Assembly: GCA_015660615.1 (NCBI GenBank)
Contig: DQKQ01000175.1
Location: 1-28,271, forward strand
Length of the DNA: 28,271 bases
Reading direction: 5' to 3'
Source of the DNA: Flavobacteriales bacterium
GTDB lineage: Bacteria > Bacteroidota > Bacteroidia > Flavobacteriales_D > Sanyastnellaceae
In this document: piece after piece, positions 1 through 8,790 of the stretch
Layout of the letters: each line of letters starts with the position of its first letter
How positions within the stretch are numbered: position 1 is the first letter of the stretch
Made by a program: the position numbers and the translations under genes
The notes under the pieces: generated by a model
The model's database searches: none
What the model saw: the letters and a program-made list of their open reading frames with translations, nothing else
Told to the model about the DNA's origin: nothing

Positions 1-20
1 AGGTGAGGGGAGGTGAGGGG
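1..20. repeat. Two tandem copies of a 10-bp unit at the window edge
   Basis: Bases 1-10 and 11-20 are both aggtgagggg. The repeat lies inside the reading frame of the large secreted protein and encodes a Pro/Ser/Leu/His-rich stretch on the minus strand. Because it sits exactly at the first base, it may mark where an assembly broke, or be an end-of-contig artefact rather than true coding sequence. Confidence 0.8.
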
Positions 21-2268
21 TGCCTGAGTAAACACGGATAGAACCTATAGCTCCTTTACGTGAAGCTTTGTATGGTATGTCTTGGCCGGTACCGGCTCCC
101 GAATCATATGGCTCGTACATATTATATCCGTACGCAAGGGCCATAAAGTAGTAAGTGCGGTAGTTTACCAGCTTATTATCACCTTGTGCAAAAACATCTG
201 TAGTAACTCTAAAACTGTGAGAAATTCCTTCGTTTTCTCCGTTAACCATTAAGATAGGTACAGCAACAGGGATAATATCGTCATCCTCGTAGTTAAAGAT
301 AATATCGATTTCATCGGCAACATCACATTGGTAAATTAATCTAGCCATTTCCACGTTTTCAAGATCTGCTGCAGAAACAGTGTTGTCTGAAAGTTGATAG
401 ATTTGATATCCTTGGAATGTGTATGATCGTGAAAGACTATCGTACTCTTCTCCATCTATATTTAATTTCGGAATACCGGGATCGAATTGTACATATTCTT
501 CGTGGAAGTTGTTTGAAAGGGAGTTTTCATTAGTAAGGTAAATAATCACCTCATTCTCCAATTCTTGGATACTAACATCAGGCGCGTCAGGGCCGCTCAC
601 AATTTCGAAACAGTTGTCGAATAAAGCCTGAGCTTTATCATCAGCTTGTCTCAACAAGCTTACACTTTGTTCTGGGTCTCCATTCGTTCCTCTAGCCCAA
701 ACAACACCCATTGTAATGTTATTATAATCACCAGGTTCTAGGGTGAAAGGTCCAGCAGATTGAATAAACCTACGGTCAGCTGGAGGGTTTCCTTCACCTA
801 CCTCAGACCAATAGTCGATATCAACACCTTGAGTACCCCAGTTATATGGGTCTGTATCTCCAGGGAACATGTAGTGAGCTTGGATTTCTGATTGAGTTGT
901 TCCATCACCACCCGGTGACATTGTTTGGCCATTAAGCCAAATACCATTCATATAATTGTAGTAATGAAGAGGTGTTGAAGGCTCTCCATTTAAATTACTC
1001 CCGCTATTGTTGTAGTAAACAAAGCGGCGCATTCCGAATCTTTCATTATCGATAACCCCATCACCATATCCAATACCAATTCCTGCGTAAGGAATCCCTA
1101 ATGAATCAACAGCGTCAGAGAAGTTAGTAGTTAGTGGGTTGTCAATTTCATCGGCATCCTGATATGGACCTTCAAAGAAATCGATACCAACAGCAGGAGG
1201 GTTTTCAAGGTAACCAGCAGAACTAGATGAAGTCTCATCGTAAGCGTCACCATTATAAGCGTATCCAAGACCTCTTTGTACATCACAACCCACGTAATCG
1301 TCAGTAGCAGTTCCCACATCTGCATCAACCCAAACTCCAAAGTATGTATCCCCTAAAGTCTGTGTACCTTGGTTAATAAGAACATAATTATGGAATGTCA
1401 TATTGTTCACCTCGTCATTCGTTGAAAACTGGAATGTTTGAGAGCGAATTTCCATACCTATAGGCTCACCTTGTGACTCAGAGTGAACATTCCCTTTATC
1501 GTTAAATATCCAATAGAAATTACGGTCTCCATAAAGAGGTACGATATCTTCTCTTAAACGTCTTCCACAATCTATCTCAGATATGAAATCATACCAAGGA
1601 TAATCTCCTTGGGAAGGGTCATAAAATCCATTCCCATCATAATCCTTAAAAGGAGCAAGATAGAAATCTTGATTAAGAGCTGTGTTTCCATGAGCTGGAT
1701 AATCGAAGAAATAAGAAGGAATTGCGTATCCATCAGGGAATTCTTCATCAGCAGTTTCAGTTTTTAATGCATCAAAGTACGATCTATGTAGTTGAGCGTC
1801 AGATCTAGTTGAAACGAAGAAATTATCGTATTGTTGGCAAGTCGAAGCATCAATTTCTGCAGAACCATCTATCGTTAAAGGCCCTGTCCAGTAATCATTA
1901 CCTCTGTTACGGAATGTAAGGGCAGCTAATTTTAATTGTTGGTCTGGTGAAATCCCGCCCATCCAAAGAGCTCCAGCATATAATGAACTCACACCTCCAC
2001 CTTTAGGAACTTCGTAAGAAGCTGAAGAGGTTGCACGATCTTGCCAAAGTGATCCACCGGTTTCAATAAGTGCTCTTACGTTGTTCCACTCAATGTTTCT
2101 GAGAGCGGTAGCTGGAGCACAAGCAGCTGAACGTAATTGTGGCTGAACAACAGATCCGTTATCGCTAGAGTTGTCTGTAGCTCCTGGGCCACCATTCCCT
2201 ATATATTTATATGCAAATAATGGTTGTGCTATTAGTACAACAGCTAATATGGAAAGAATACGTTTCAT
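1..2268 (-). CDS. Large secreted surface protein, probable type IX secretion cargo (3' end cut by window edge)
   Basis: I translated this minus-strand frame codon by codon from the ATG at 2266-2268 to base 1 and found no stop, giving 756 codons of an incomplete gene. The N-terminus is a clear signal peptide (MKRILSILAVVLIAQPLFA), so the product is exported. The mature part has a segment near residue 90 resembling AGALWMGGI...QLKLAA, which I associate from memory with large secreted Bacteroidota proteins that end in a type IX sorting domain. It also has an acidic DxDGNG loop near residues 209-217 that could bind calcium. The region from about residue 555 (GPDAPDVSI) looks like the start of a fibronectin-III-like domain. 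The C-terminus, where a sorting signal would sit, lies outside the window, so type IX export is inference. The TonB-dependent receptor ends 20 bases upstream on the same strand, which suggests one operon and a partner role at the cell surface. Substrate unknown. Confidence 0.75.
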   Translation of the reverse strand, partial: MKRILSILAVVLIAQPLFAYKYIGNGGPGATDNSSDNGSVVQPQLRSAACAPATALRNIEWNNVRALIETGGSLWQDRATSSASYEVPKGGGVSSLYAGALWMGGISPDQQLKLAALTFRNRGNDYWTGPLTIDGSAEIDASTCQQYDNFFVSTRSDAQLHRSYFDALKTETADEEFPDGYAIPSYFFDYPAHGNTALNQDFYLAPFKDYDGNGFYDPSQGDYPWYDFISEIDCGRRLREDIVPLYGDRNFYWIFNDKGNVHSESQGEPIGMEIRSQTFQFSTNDEVNNMTFHNYVLINQGTQTLGDTYFGVWVDADVGTATDDYVGCDVQRGLGYAYNGDAYDETSSSSAGYLENPPAVGIDFFEGPYQDADEIDNPLTTNFSDAVDSLGIPYAGIGIGYGDGVIDNERFGMRRFVYYNNSGSNLNGEPSTPLHYYNYMNGIWLNGQTMSPGGDGTTQSEIQAHYMFPGDTDPYNWGTQGVDIDYWSEVGEGNPPADRRFIQSAGPFTLEPGDYNNITMGVVWARGTNGDPEQSVSLLRQADDKAQALFDNCFEIVSGPDAPDVSIQELENEVIIYLTNENSLSNNFHEEYVQFDPGIPKLNIDGEEYDSLSRSYTFQGYQIYQLSDNTVSAADLENVEMARLIYQCDVADEIDIIFNYEDDDIIPVAVPILMVNGENEGISHSFRVTTDVFAQGDNKLVNYRTYYFMALAYGYNMYEPYDSGAGTGQDIPYKASRKGAIGSIRVYSGTPHLPSP

Positions 2269-2288
2269 AATTTTCTTACTATGCAACA

Positions 2289-5200
2289 TTAAAAGTCAAA
2301 TTTCACACCTAAACGAAGTGTACGCGGAACACCTAAGTTAAAAGGGTTATTTGTATACATCTGGTAGTAGTTTCTAAATGAATCTGGATTCGTTTGGCTC
2401 TCAATTAAAGGTTGGTATTGAGCAGCAGCAAGATATCCATCGTCATTACTCACACCTGTAAATCTGTAAACAGAATTGATGTTTTGAGAGTTTAATACGT
2501 TACCTATCCACAAATAAACATTAAGGTTAACGGATTTCGCAGCCTCTCCTTCTCCTCCAAAGTTTAACGTAAAGTTCTTATCAATGTTCATGTCCATATT
2601 GAACTGCCATGGAAGGCGAGAACCGTTAATAGAACCTTCTGTTGAGGGACTTATTTCACCAGTTATAGGAGTTGCAATTGTTGACGCCGTATATGGTGTC
2701 CCAGATCCGAGGTTTGCAATTAGATTGAATCCCATTTCAGAGAATAGCTGTCTTTCTTTTCCTCCTATGTTAGCAACTGGACCGTTATAGCTTTCACCAG
2801 TACCATACCTGTAATCTATGTTGGTAACAATTCTATGACGTTGGTCATAAGTAAGTGGGCTTATAGATCTAAGATTTGGAAGTCCAGCATTAATGAGGGC
2901 CAGTGCTGTCTCTGTGGAAGATCCAGTACCATCAGCAAATTGCAACGAATAGTTAGCATTAATTCTAACGTTACCAGTACGACGCATATCATATCCCATT
3001 GTGAAACCTTTAACTGTACCGAAGTCAAGATTACCGAATGCTCTATATGGACGAGGATAAGCTCCAGTGAAATTTCTCACCTGAATCATATCACGCATTT
3101 CCTTATAGTAAGCAGAAATTTTAAGACTAGAAGTCTTTGAAAGTACTTGCTGGAAACCCAATTCGTAATCAATCGTCTTTTCCGGCTTCAAATCTGGATT
3201 TGAAATCAGAGAATTGCGACTTTCAATAAATAAGTAATCAATAGGTGAAAAGCGGTTATTTGAAGTAGGTCGCTGTGTTAGCACATCATAATGAGCAAAG
3301 AAAACGGCCTCGTCTGAGATGTTAAATGAGAATGAAATACGTGGCATAATGTTTACCGCAGGAACGAAATCTTTAAAGGCGCTTCCATTTAACTCTGTAT
3401 CAGGCCCTTCAACTAACCACGGTGCAGGATATGGCTCATTTACAGCGAGAATATCTGGGTCAGTAATTTCAGTTCCTACTGAATTGTACCAAGTGTCTCC
3501 ATCACGGTAACCTACAATAGCGTTAGGGTTATCTAAATCATCAACATAAACAATGAAGTCGTCTCCGATGTTTGAAGGAATAATTACTTCGCCATCAATT
3601 TCACTGGCAATTAATTCACTTGTTACATCACCGAGAGTATAAGCATCTGCTATTACATAAGGATCTTTTAGCACTTTTTGGTTAGCGTCAAATCTATCAA
3701 TACGTACACCTAAATTAAAGATGATATCATCGAATGTGAACTTATCCATAATATATCCTGAGATGTATATAGGTTCAAATGCTCCGATAGGCCTTGTATT
3801 AAAACCGTCTTCATTTGTGTCATTAAAGAAGTCTTCAATTGTAGGTCTTCCAGAAAGTTTATTTCCGTAGGGATCATACCCAGAGTAATTTACGAGGTTA
3901 CTTCCCTGATTAAGTAGGTCATCTGCTCCAAACATATCTAGAGTGAAGAAGTCAGGATCAATTCCGTCAATATTTATTAGGTCGTTGCCAAATGGATTAA
4001 GTTCTAAAGCGCGTCTGAGGTTTCTATCGAATAGAAATTGATTGTCACCAATCAACCTTCCATAAGTAACGTAGTATTCGGTTCCTATGTTAGTAATAGT
4101 AGAATCATTAAAGTTCAACTCCTTAATATGTGAGTTAGTAAGTAAGCGACCAAGCGTCCAAAGTCCTGTTGGAGCTAGAGAGAAAAAAGCATCTTTACGT
4201 TGCTCGTACTCAAATCCCATCTGAATAGCGTGGTCGCCAATGTCAGCAGAACCAGCAGCGCTTACACGGAATTGAGTATTGTTAGATGTGTAGTATGAAC
4301 CACTTTGAGTACCTATGTAGCTATATAAGCCATAGGTAGATGATGGACTTTGACCATTTAACAAAGCATTTCCATTTTGAACTTCTAAAAGACTCTCGTA
4401 AGGCCCGTCTTCACGTTGGTCATAAGGCGTTTGTTCAAAAAGCGAGAAATATTGATTATTTATAGCAGAAAGTTCCGGATTGAATTGAGAAGCCTCGAAT
4501 GTTACTAGAGTGTCTTCCCAACCGTTGTGAACGAATCTACCTGTTATTGGATTATAATCGTATGAATTTCTATTGTAAACATTAAACGTCCCTACGTGAC
4601 CATATTTAAAGAAGTCGTCACGGTGGTTTGCATCCTGTGAGTTATAATAGCTTTGGCTATAGTCGACCATTATCTGGTAGAAAACATTACTTAGGTTGCT
4701 CGCGTTTTCACCTTGCTCGTTTACGAAACGTTGGCTGAACTTAGCATATGCTCTCCAATCATAGCTAGTACTGAGAGCATTGTTGTCCCAATTCATTAAA
4801 GATCCAGAGTAACTAAAGTTGTTACTGCGCCCTCCTGAAGCAGTTCCTCCAAACGTTAATGTAGTTGTTTCATTTGTGCTAATGTCAAATTTTGCTACGA
4901 TATTAGCGCTTGTTGTTCCGACATTCATTCGAGTGTCAACTTTCGTAAAATCATCCCCAGATAGGAAATCAGCATTATAAAGAGCTCCATTTATTACTCC
5001 TGAAGCGCTAATGTTCTGTCTTAGAGGATTAGCGATAAGTGAGTCACGAGCTTCATCTGTAATTCTGTAAACTCCGCCGAATGTTGGACGTGGATCCTTT
5101 TGATATGTGATGTTACCAGCTAAAAATAGACCTAATAGAGGATCTGTCTTTTCACCGTTCTCATCCTTTCTGAAAAGAATAGGACCAGAAGCAACTCCCT

Positions 5201-5978
5201 CAGCGAGGTTGTAACCAAATTTATCTAAACCAATAGCGGTTTCCCCTATTGGAACGCCTGATGTGATAACCTCACCGCCACCAAACCAATTGCGGCTTGA
5301 AGAACGAAGTGAGATATTTATTACACCACCGGTAGCATCTCCGATATTAGCAGGGATTCCTCCTGTAACAACTTGCACTTCTTCAATGGCAGATTTTGGA
5401 AGAGCAGATGATCCGCGAACTTTAATTCCATCTATGTAAATCCAAGTAGAAGAACTTCGGGCTCCACGGATTGAGATACCACCTCCTGTTCCCGCAGTAC
5501 TAGCTCCAGCAACTGTTGTAGCTATTGAAGTAGCTGAACGACCAGGTAGTTTATCAATATCTTCTCTACTTACAGTACCGCCTGAAGCTCCACCATCTTT
5601 ATCGATTAGTGGGACAGCATATTCAACCACCTCAGCTTCTTGCACCATAACTCCAGCAGAGATTTCAGCGTTTACAAAATGTATTTTGTTAGCGTTGATT
5701 CTTACTCCTGTGATTTTCTTAGGCTGGTACCCAACGAAACTTAATAGCACCTCATATGTACCTGGAGAAATAGGCTTTATCGTGTATTCACCATCGAAAT
5801 TAGTGTTAGTACCAGCAACCTGGTTTCCGTTGAGAAATAGTACGACACTAGCAAAGGGTAAAGGTTCCCCGGTGTCGAAATCACTGATTTTTCCTTTCAA
5901 TGTGCCAGAGCCGACTTGGGCAAGACCAGCGCTTGCGAAAAGCAAAATGGCAAAAATAAATGTGGTAAACCGAATCAT
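2289..5978 (-). CDS. TonB-dependent outer-membrane receptor with carboxypeptidase-regulatory-like domain
   Basis: This 1229-residue protein is an outer-membrane active transporter powered by the TonB-ExbBD system. Residues 1-20 are a signal peptide ending in AGLA. Residues about 24-110 form a CarboxypepD_reg-like beta-sandwich (GEPLPFASV, DGEYTIKPISPGTY, VGYQ). Residues about 115-235 are the plug domain, with SREDIDKLPG, ISIRG, YIDGIKV, IEEVQVVTGG and GGVINIS. The remaining ~990 residues are a beta-barrel with many aromatic and Asn/Asp-rich strands, and the protein ends in an aromatic residue (KFDF), as barrel proteins do. The size and N-terminal domain fit the SusC/RagA-like Bacteroidota class, but the neighbour is not a SusD homologue. 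It lies 20 bases upstream of the large secreted protein, probably as one transcript. The substrate cannot be read from the sequence. The adjacent deoxynucleoside genes make nucleosides or DNA fragments one possibility, but this is only inference. Confidence 0.95.
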   Translation of the reverse strand: MIRFTTFIFAILLFASAGLAQVGSGTLKGKISDFDTGEPLPFASVVLFLNGNQVAGTNTNFDGEYTIKPISPGTYEVLLSFVGYQPKKITGVRINANKIHFVNAEISAGVMVQEAEVVEYAVPLIDKDGGASGGTVSREDIDKLPGRSATSIATTVAGASTAGTGGGISIRGARSSSTWIYIDGIKVRGSSALPKSAIEEVQVVTGGIPANIGDATGGVINISLRSSSRNWFGGGEVITSGVPIGETAIGLDKFGYNLAEGVASGPILFRKDENGEKTDPLLGLFLAGNITYQKDPRPTFGGVYRITDEARDSLIANPLRQNISASGVINGALYNADFLSGDDFTKVDTRMNVGTTSANIVAKFDISTNETTTLTFGGTASGGRSNNFSYSGSLMNWDNNALSTSYDWRAYAKFSQRFVNEQGENASNLSNVFYQIMVDYSQSYYNSQDANHRDDFFKYGHVGTFNVYNRNSYDYNPITGRFVHNGWEDTLVTFEASQFNPELSAINNQYFSLFEQTPYDQREDGPYESLLEVQNGNALLNGQSPSSTYGLYSYIGTQSGSYYTSNNTQFRVSAAGSADIGDHAIQMGFEYEQRKDAFFSLAPTGLWTLGRLLTNSHIKELNFNDSTITNIGTEYYVTYGRLIGDNQFLFDRNLRRALELNPFGNDLINIDGIDPDFFTLDMFGADDLLNQGSNLVNYSGYDPYGNKLSGRPTIEDFFNDTNEDGFNTRPIGAFEPIYISGYIMDKFTFDDIIFNLGVRIDRFDANQKVLKDPYVIADAYTLGDVTSELIASEIDGEVIIPSNIGDDFIVYVDDLDNPNAIVGYRDGDTWYNSVGTEITDPDILAVNEPYPAPWLVEGPDTELNGSAFKDFVPAVNIMPRISFSFNISDEAVFFAHYDVLTQRPTSNNRFSPIDYLFIESRNSLISNPDLKPEKTIDYELGFQQVLSKTSSLKISAYYKEMRDMIQVRNFTGAYPRPYRAFGNLDFGTVKGFTMGYDMRRTGNVRINANYSLQFADGTGSSTETALALINAGLPNLRSISPLTYDQRHRIVTNIDYRYGTGESYNGPVANIGGKERQLFSEMGFNLIANLGSGTPYTASTIATPITGEISPSTEGSINGSRLPWQFNMDMNIDKNFTLNFGGEGEAAKSVNLNVYLWIGNVLNSQNINSVYRFTGVSNDDGYLAAAQYQPLIESQTNPDSFRNYYQMYTNNPFNLGVPRTLRLGVKFDF

Positions 5979-6012
5979 TCGCAGTTGTATTACAGACAGT
6001 TCAATAGAAGGC

Positions 6013-6044
6013 GTAAATATAAGGTTTTATTAATGGTTGTGAAA
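6013..6044 (-). promoter_or_regulatory. Possible Bacteroidota -33/-7 promoter for the TonB receptor unit
   Basis: Read on the minus strand, TTTC (6041-6044) is followed after 19 bases by TATATTTAC (6013-6021). Each element differs by one base from the Bacteroidota consensus TTTG and TAnnTTTG, and the spacing is typical. Transcription would begin near 6009, leaving a leader of about 30 bases before the receptor ATG. The 212-base gap between deoB and the receptor holds no gene. It is very AT-rich and also contains a weak dyad, TGATTTTTAAATCA (6112-6125), whose role is unclear. Confidence 0.4.
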
Positions 6045-6190
6045 AAATGTGAAACGATAATTTTAATTACTTTGTTTACAGTGTAATTAGACTTAATACC
6101 ATCATAAATTCTGATTTTTAAATCAATAGATTTGATTGTGTATTAGTCGGTTTTATAGTTGTGGTTTTAAGGATAAATATGATTGTAGAT

Positions 6191-7441
6191 TCACCACAAG
6201 TTGCAAACAACTCCGTTTTTAAGAGCAGGTGTTTTCAGATGATTTGATATTGTAGCACCCATATCAGAAAATGTTGATAAAAACCCCAAGTTTTTTGAAG
6301 ACACTTTTTTAGAGAAGAAAAGTGCCGGTACATGTTCTCGCGTATGATCTGTCCCCTTCCAAGTTGGATCACAGCCATGGTCAGCTGTTATAAGTAGTAA
6401 GTCATTATCGCCTGTGAGCTTTAGAATTTCAGGAAGTCGCCTATCGAACTCTTCTATTGCATTTGCATAACCAGGGACATCTCTTCTATGTCCATATTTA
6501 CTGTCGAAATCTACAAGATTGGCGAAAATCAATCCTTCATTAACAACCTTCATTTGGTCTAATAGTTGGTTGATTATCCCATCGTTGTTAGGTGCTTTGA
6601 CGCTTTTAGAAATTCCTTTACCAGCAAAGATGTCGCTAATTTTACCAATAGATATAACAGGAAGTCCGGCTTCGGAAACATGATCGAGTAATGTGGGCTC
6701 ATGAGGTGGTGTCGTAAGGTCTCGACGGTTCGATGTACGGAAGAAATCAGAGGCGGAATCACCTAGAAATGGTCTTGCGATTACTCTACCAATATTCAGA
6801 GGGTCAATTATTTTTCGTACAATTTCACACAAGTCATATAGTTTTTCTAAGCCAAACGTTTTTTCATGAGCTGCAATTTGAAAAACAGAATCAGCAGATG
6901 TGTAGAATATTGGCTTGCCTGTTTTCATATGCTCCTCACCGAAATCTTCGAGAACCTTTGTTCCGGAAGCGTGACAATTGGCAAGGCTGCCAGGGATGTT
7001 TACCTTTGAAATTATTTCCTCAAGTAGGCTTTTTGGGAAACAGTTGGGCGTGTTAGGAAACATCCCCCAATCGAATAGAACGGGTAAGCCACATATTTCC
7101 CAATGCCCTGATGGTGTGTCCTTGCCAGATGAGATTTCTTGTGCATAGCCAAATACGCCATCAATTACACTTGGTTTACCAGAATATGGTAGGGGTTTAC
7201 CTCTACTTTCTTTTGCAGCTTCAGCAAGGCCTAATCTTGCTAAATTAGGAATGTGTAACGGTCCTGATTGGGCTCTGTAACTGCTATTCGCTTTGCCTGC
7301 ATCACAGAATTCTGCGATATGACCTAATGTGTCAGATCCCTCATCGCCATAGTTAACAGCATCTTTACTGGAGCCTATTCCTAAGGAGTCAAGAACAATA
7401 ATTATGGCACGTTTTTTTTGATTTGGTCTTCTTACATCCAT
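6191..7441 (-). CDS. deoB: Phosphopentomutase
   Basis: DeoB is a cytoplasmic Mn2+-dependent enzyme of the alkaline-phosphatase superfamily that interconverts (deoxy)ribose-1-phosphate and (deoxy)ribose-5-phosphate. The 416-residue length is slightly above the usual ~390-410. Visible motifs are IIIVLDSLGIG (residues 13-23, with metal ligand Asp18), GSDTLGHI (35-42), NLVDFDSKYGHRRD, and the C-terminal metal site ITADHGCDPTWKGTDHTREHVP. It is the last gene of the deoxynucleoside cluster and begins 11 bases after deoA ends, so the two are almost certainly co-transcribed. In the pathway it links purine nucleoside phosphorylase and DeoA (which release the 1-phosphate) to DeoC (which needs the 5-phosphate). 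The catalytic Thr/Ser and metal residues appear intact. Confidence 0.97.
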   Translation of the reverse strand: MDVRRPNQKKRAIIIVLDSLGIGSSKDAVNYGDEGSDTLGHIAEFCDAGKANSSYRAQSGPLHIPNLARLGLAEAAKESRGKPLPYSGKPSVIDGVFGYAQEISSGKDTPSGHWEICGLPVLFDWGMFPNTPNCFPKSLLEEIISKVNIPGSLANCHASGTKVLEDFGEEHMKTGKPIFYTSADSVFQIAAHEKTFGLEKLYDLCEIVRKIIDPLNIGRVIARPFLGDSASDFFRTSNRRDLTTPPHEPTLLDHVSEAGLPVISIGKISDIFAGKGISKSVKAPNNDGIINQLLDQMKVVNEGLIFANLVDFDSKYGHRRDVPGYANAIEEFDRRLPEILKLTGDNDLLLITADHGCDPTWKGTDHTREHVPALFFSKKVSSKNLGFLSTFSDMGATISNHLKTPALKNGVVCNLW

Positions 7442-7452
7442 AACTTATAAAG

Positions 7453-8787
7453 TTAATTGCTGAGAATCTCATAAGTTAGAGGCGATTCAGGGGCTGTTTC
7501 ATCAATAACTACGGATTTTGACAACCTTTTCTGAAGCATTTTATAATCCGAATTACTTCTTACATGTGCAATGGCTATTGTATCCCCTTTTAAAATAGGA
7601 TCTCCAACTTGCACGAATTCTGTTAGGCCCACAGAGTGATCTATTGGATCAGTTGACTTTACCCGTCCAGCCTTAATAGCTACCATACTAAGGCCTATTT
7701 CTCTTACATCCATAGAGGAGATCACCCCTGATTTTTCAGCAACAATAGGTTTTGAAATAGACGTTGCTGAAAGATGTTTGTGAGGTGAGGTGATTAAATC
7801 ATTGGGACCTCCCAATGTGCTCACCATCATTTCAAATACTTCTGCTGCAGAACCGTCTGCAAGAGCTTTTTCTGCTTTCGCAAACCCAGATTTAAGATCG
7901 GTAGTAATGCCACTTATTTCAAGCATATGAGCTGCAAGGTCTAATGTGATTTTTAACAACCTTTTATCAGCCTTAGAAGGATTTGTGAGAAACTCAATGC
8001 ATTCGTGCATCTCTACTGAATTACCTACCGTTGTCCCAAGAACTTGATTCATATCTGTGATTAAGCACCGGGTTGGGACTCCTGCATTAGAAGCTACAGT
8101 TGCTATACTTTTTGCAACCTCTTGCGCCATTTCATAAGTGGCGCAAAATGCTCCGTTTCCGGTTTTCACATCCATGATTAAAGCATCTAAACCAGAGGCT
8201 AATTTTTTAGATAAGATTGAAGCGGTAATCATACCTACAGATTCTATTGTAGCTGTAATATCCCTGATTGAGTAGAACCTTTGATCTGCTGGAGCTAATC
8301 GTGAGGTTTGGCCTATTATAGCGCAACCTACAGTTTTAACCGTTTGCCTAAAGAGGTCGTAATCTGGCATAGCGTTATAACCTGGAATGCTCTCGAGCTT
8401 ATCTAATGTTCCGCCTGTGTGACCTAACCCTCTGCCAGAAATCATAGGGACATATCCACCGCAAGCGGCAACAATTGGAGCAAGCATAAGGCTCACCTTA
8501 TCGCCAACACCTCCAGTAGAGTGCTTATCTACTACTGGACCATTTAAGTTAAGATCATTCCAAGACAGAACATCTCCAGAGTTCATCATATTCAGAGTTA
8601 AACAGACTCTCTCCTCCATATTTAAACCGTTTAAGTATACAGCCATAGCAAAGGCGGCAAGCTGAGAATCGGTAAAACTCATGTCAGTCATGCCATTAAC
8701 AATAAATTCTATTTCAGAATTTGTAAGAGTTTTTCCATCGCGTTTCTTGCGAATTAACTCCTGAGGTAAATATTTCAATAATGCCAT
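7453..8787 (-). CDS. deoA: Thymidine phosphorylase
   Basis: DeoA cleaves thymidine (and deoxyuridine) with phosphate to give the base and 2-deoxyribose-1-phosphate. The protein begins with QELIRKKRDG, the family's opening motif. It contains the glycine-rich phosphate loop VDKHSTGGVGDKVSLMLAP, the GGYVPMISGRGLGHTGGTLDKLESIPG signature of the nucleoside phosphorylase II family, and APADQRFYSIRDITATIESV. The close run of matches to E. coli DeoA favours thymidine phosphorylase over the broader pyrimidine-nucleoside phosphorylase. I chose the ATG at 8785-8787, which gives 444 residues. The in-frame TTG just before it (8788-8790) abuts the stop of the upstream aldehyde dehydrogenase and is a less likely start; GGAG lies about 9 bases upstream of the ATG. 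The junction with the upstream gene is thus only 3 bases, indicating translational coupling. Confidence 0.97.
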   Translation of the reverse strand: MALLKYLPQELIRKKRDGKTLTNSEIEFIVNGMTDMSFTDSQLAAFAMAVYLNGLNMEERVCLTLNMMNSGDVLSWNDLNLNGPVVDKHSTGGVGDKVSLMLAPIVAACGGYVPMISGRGLGHTGGTLDKLESIPGYNAMPDYDLFRQTVKTVGCAIIGQTSRLAPADQRFYSIRDITATIESVGMITASILSKKLASGLDALIMDVKTGNGAFCATYEMAQEVAKSIATVASNAGVPTRCLITDMNQVLGTTVGNSVEMHECIEFLTNPSKADKRLLKITLDLAAHMLEISGITTDLKSGFAKAEKALADGSAAEVFEMMVSTLGGPNDLITSPHKHLSATSISKPIVAEKSGVISSMDVREIGLSMVAIKAGRVKSTDPIDHSVGLTEFVQVGDPILKGDTIAIAHVRSNSDYKMLQKRLSKSVVIDETAPESPLTYEILSN

Positions 8788-8790
8788 CAA

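Noticed and set aside
1131..1340. Minus-strand 69-codon open frame of Leu/Thr-rich composition
   Set aside because: It overlaps the long secreted-protein frame, which is open through all 756 codons with a signal peptide; this is a shadow frame.
6112..6125. Inverted repeat TGATTTTTAAATCA as a terminator after deoB
   Set aside because: The stem is only 5-6 AT pairs with a tiny loop and no following run of T on the minus strand, so a terminator call is not justified.
8788..8790. TTG as the start of deoA
   Set aside because: An ATG follows immediately in frame and is the more likely start; the TTG merely abuts the upstream stop codon.
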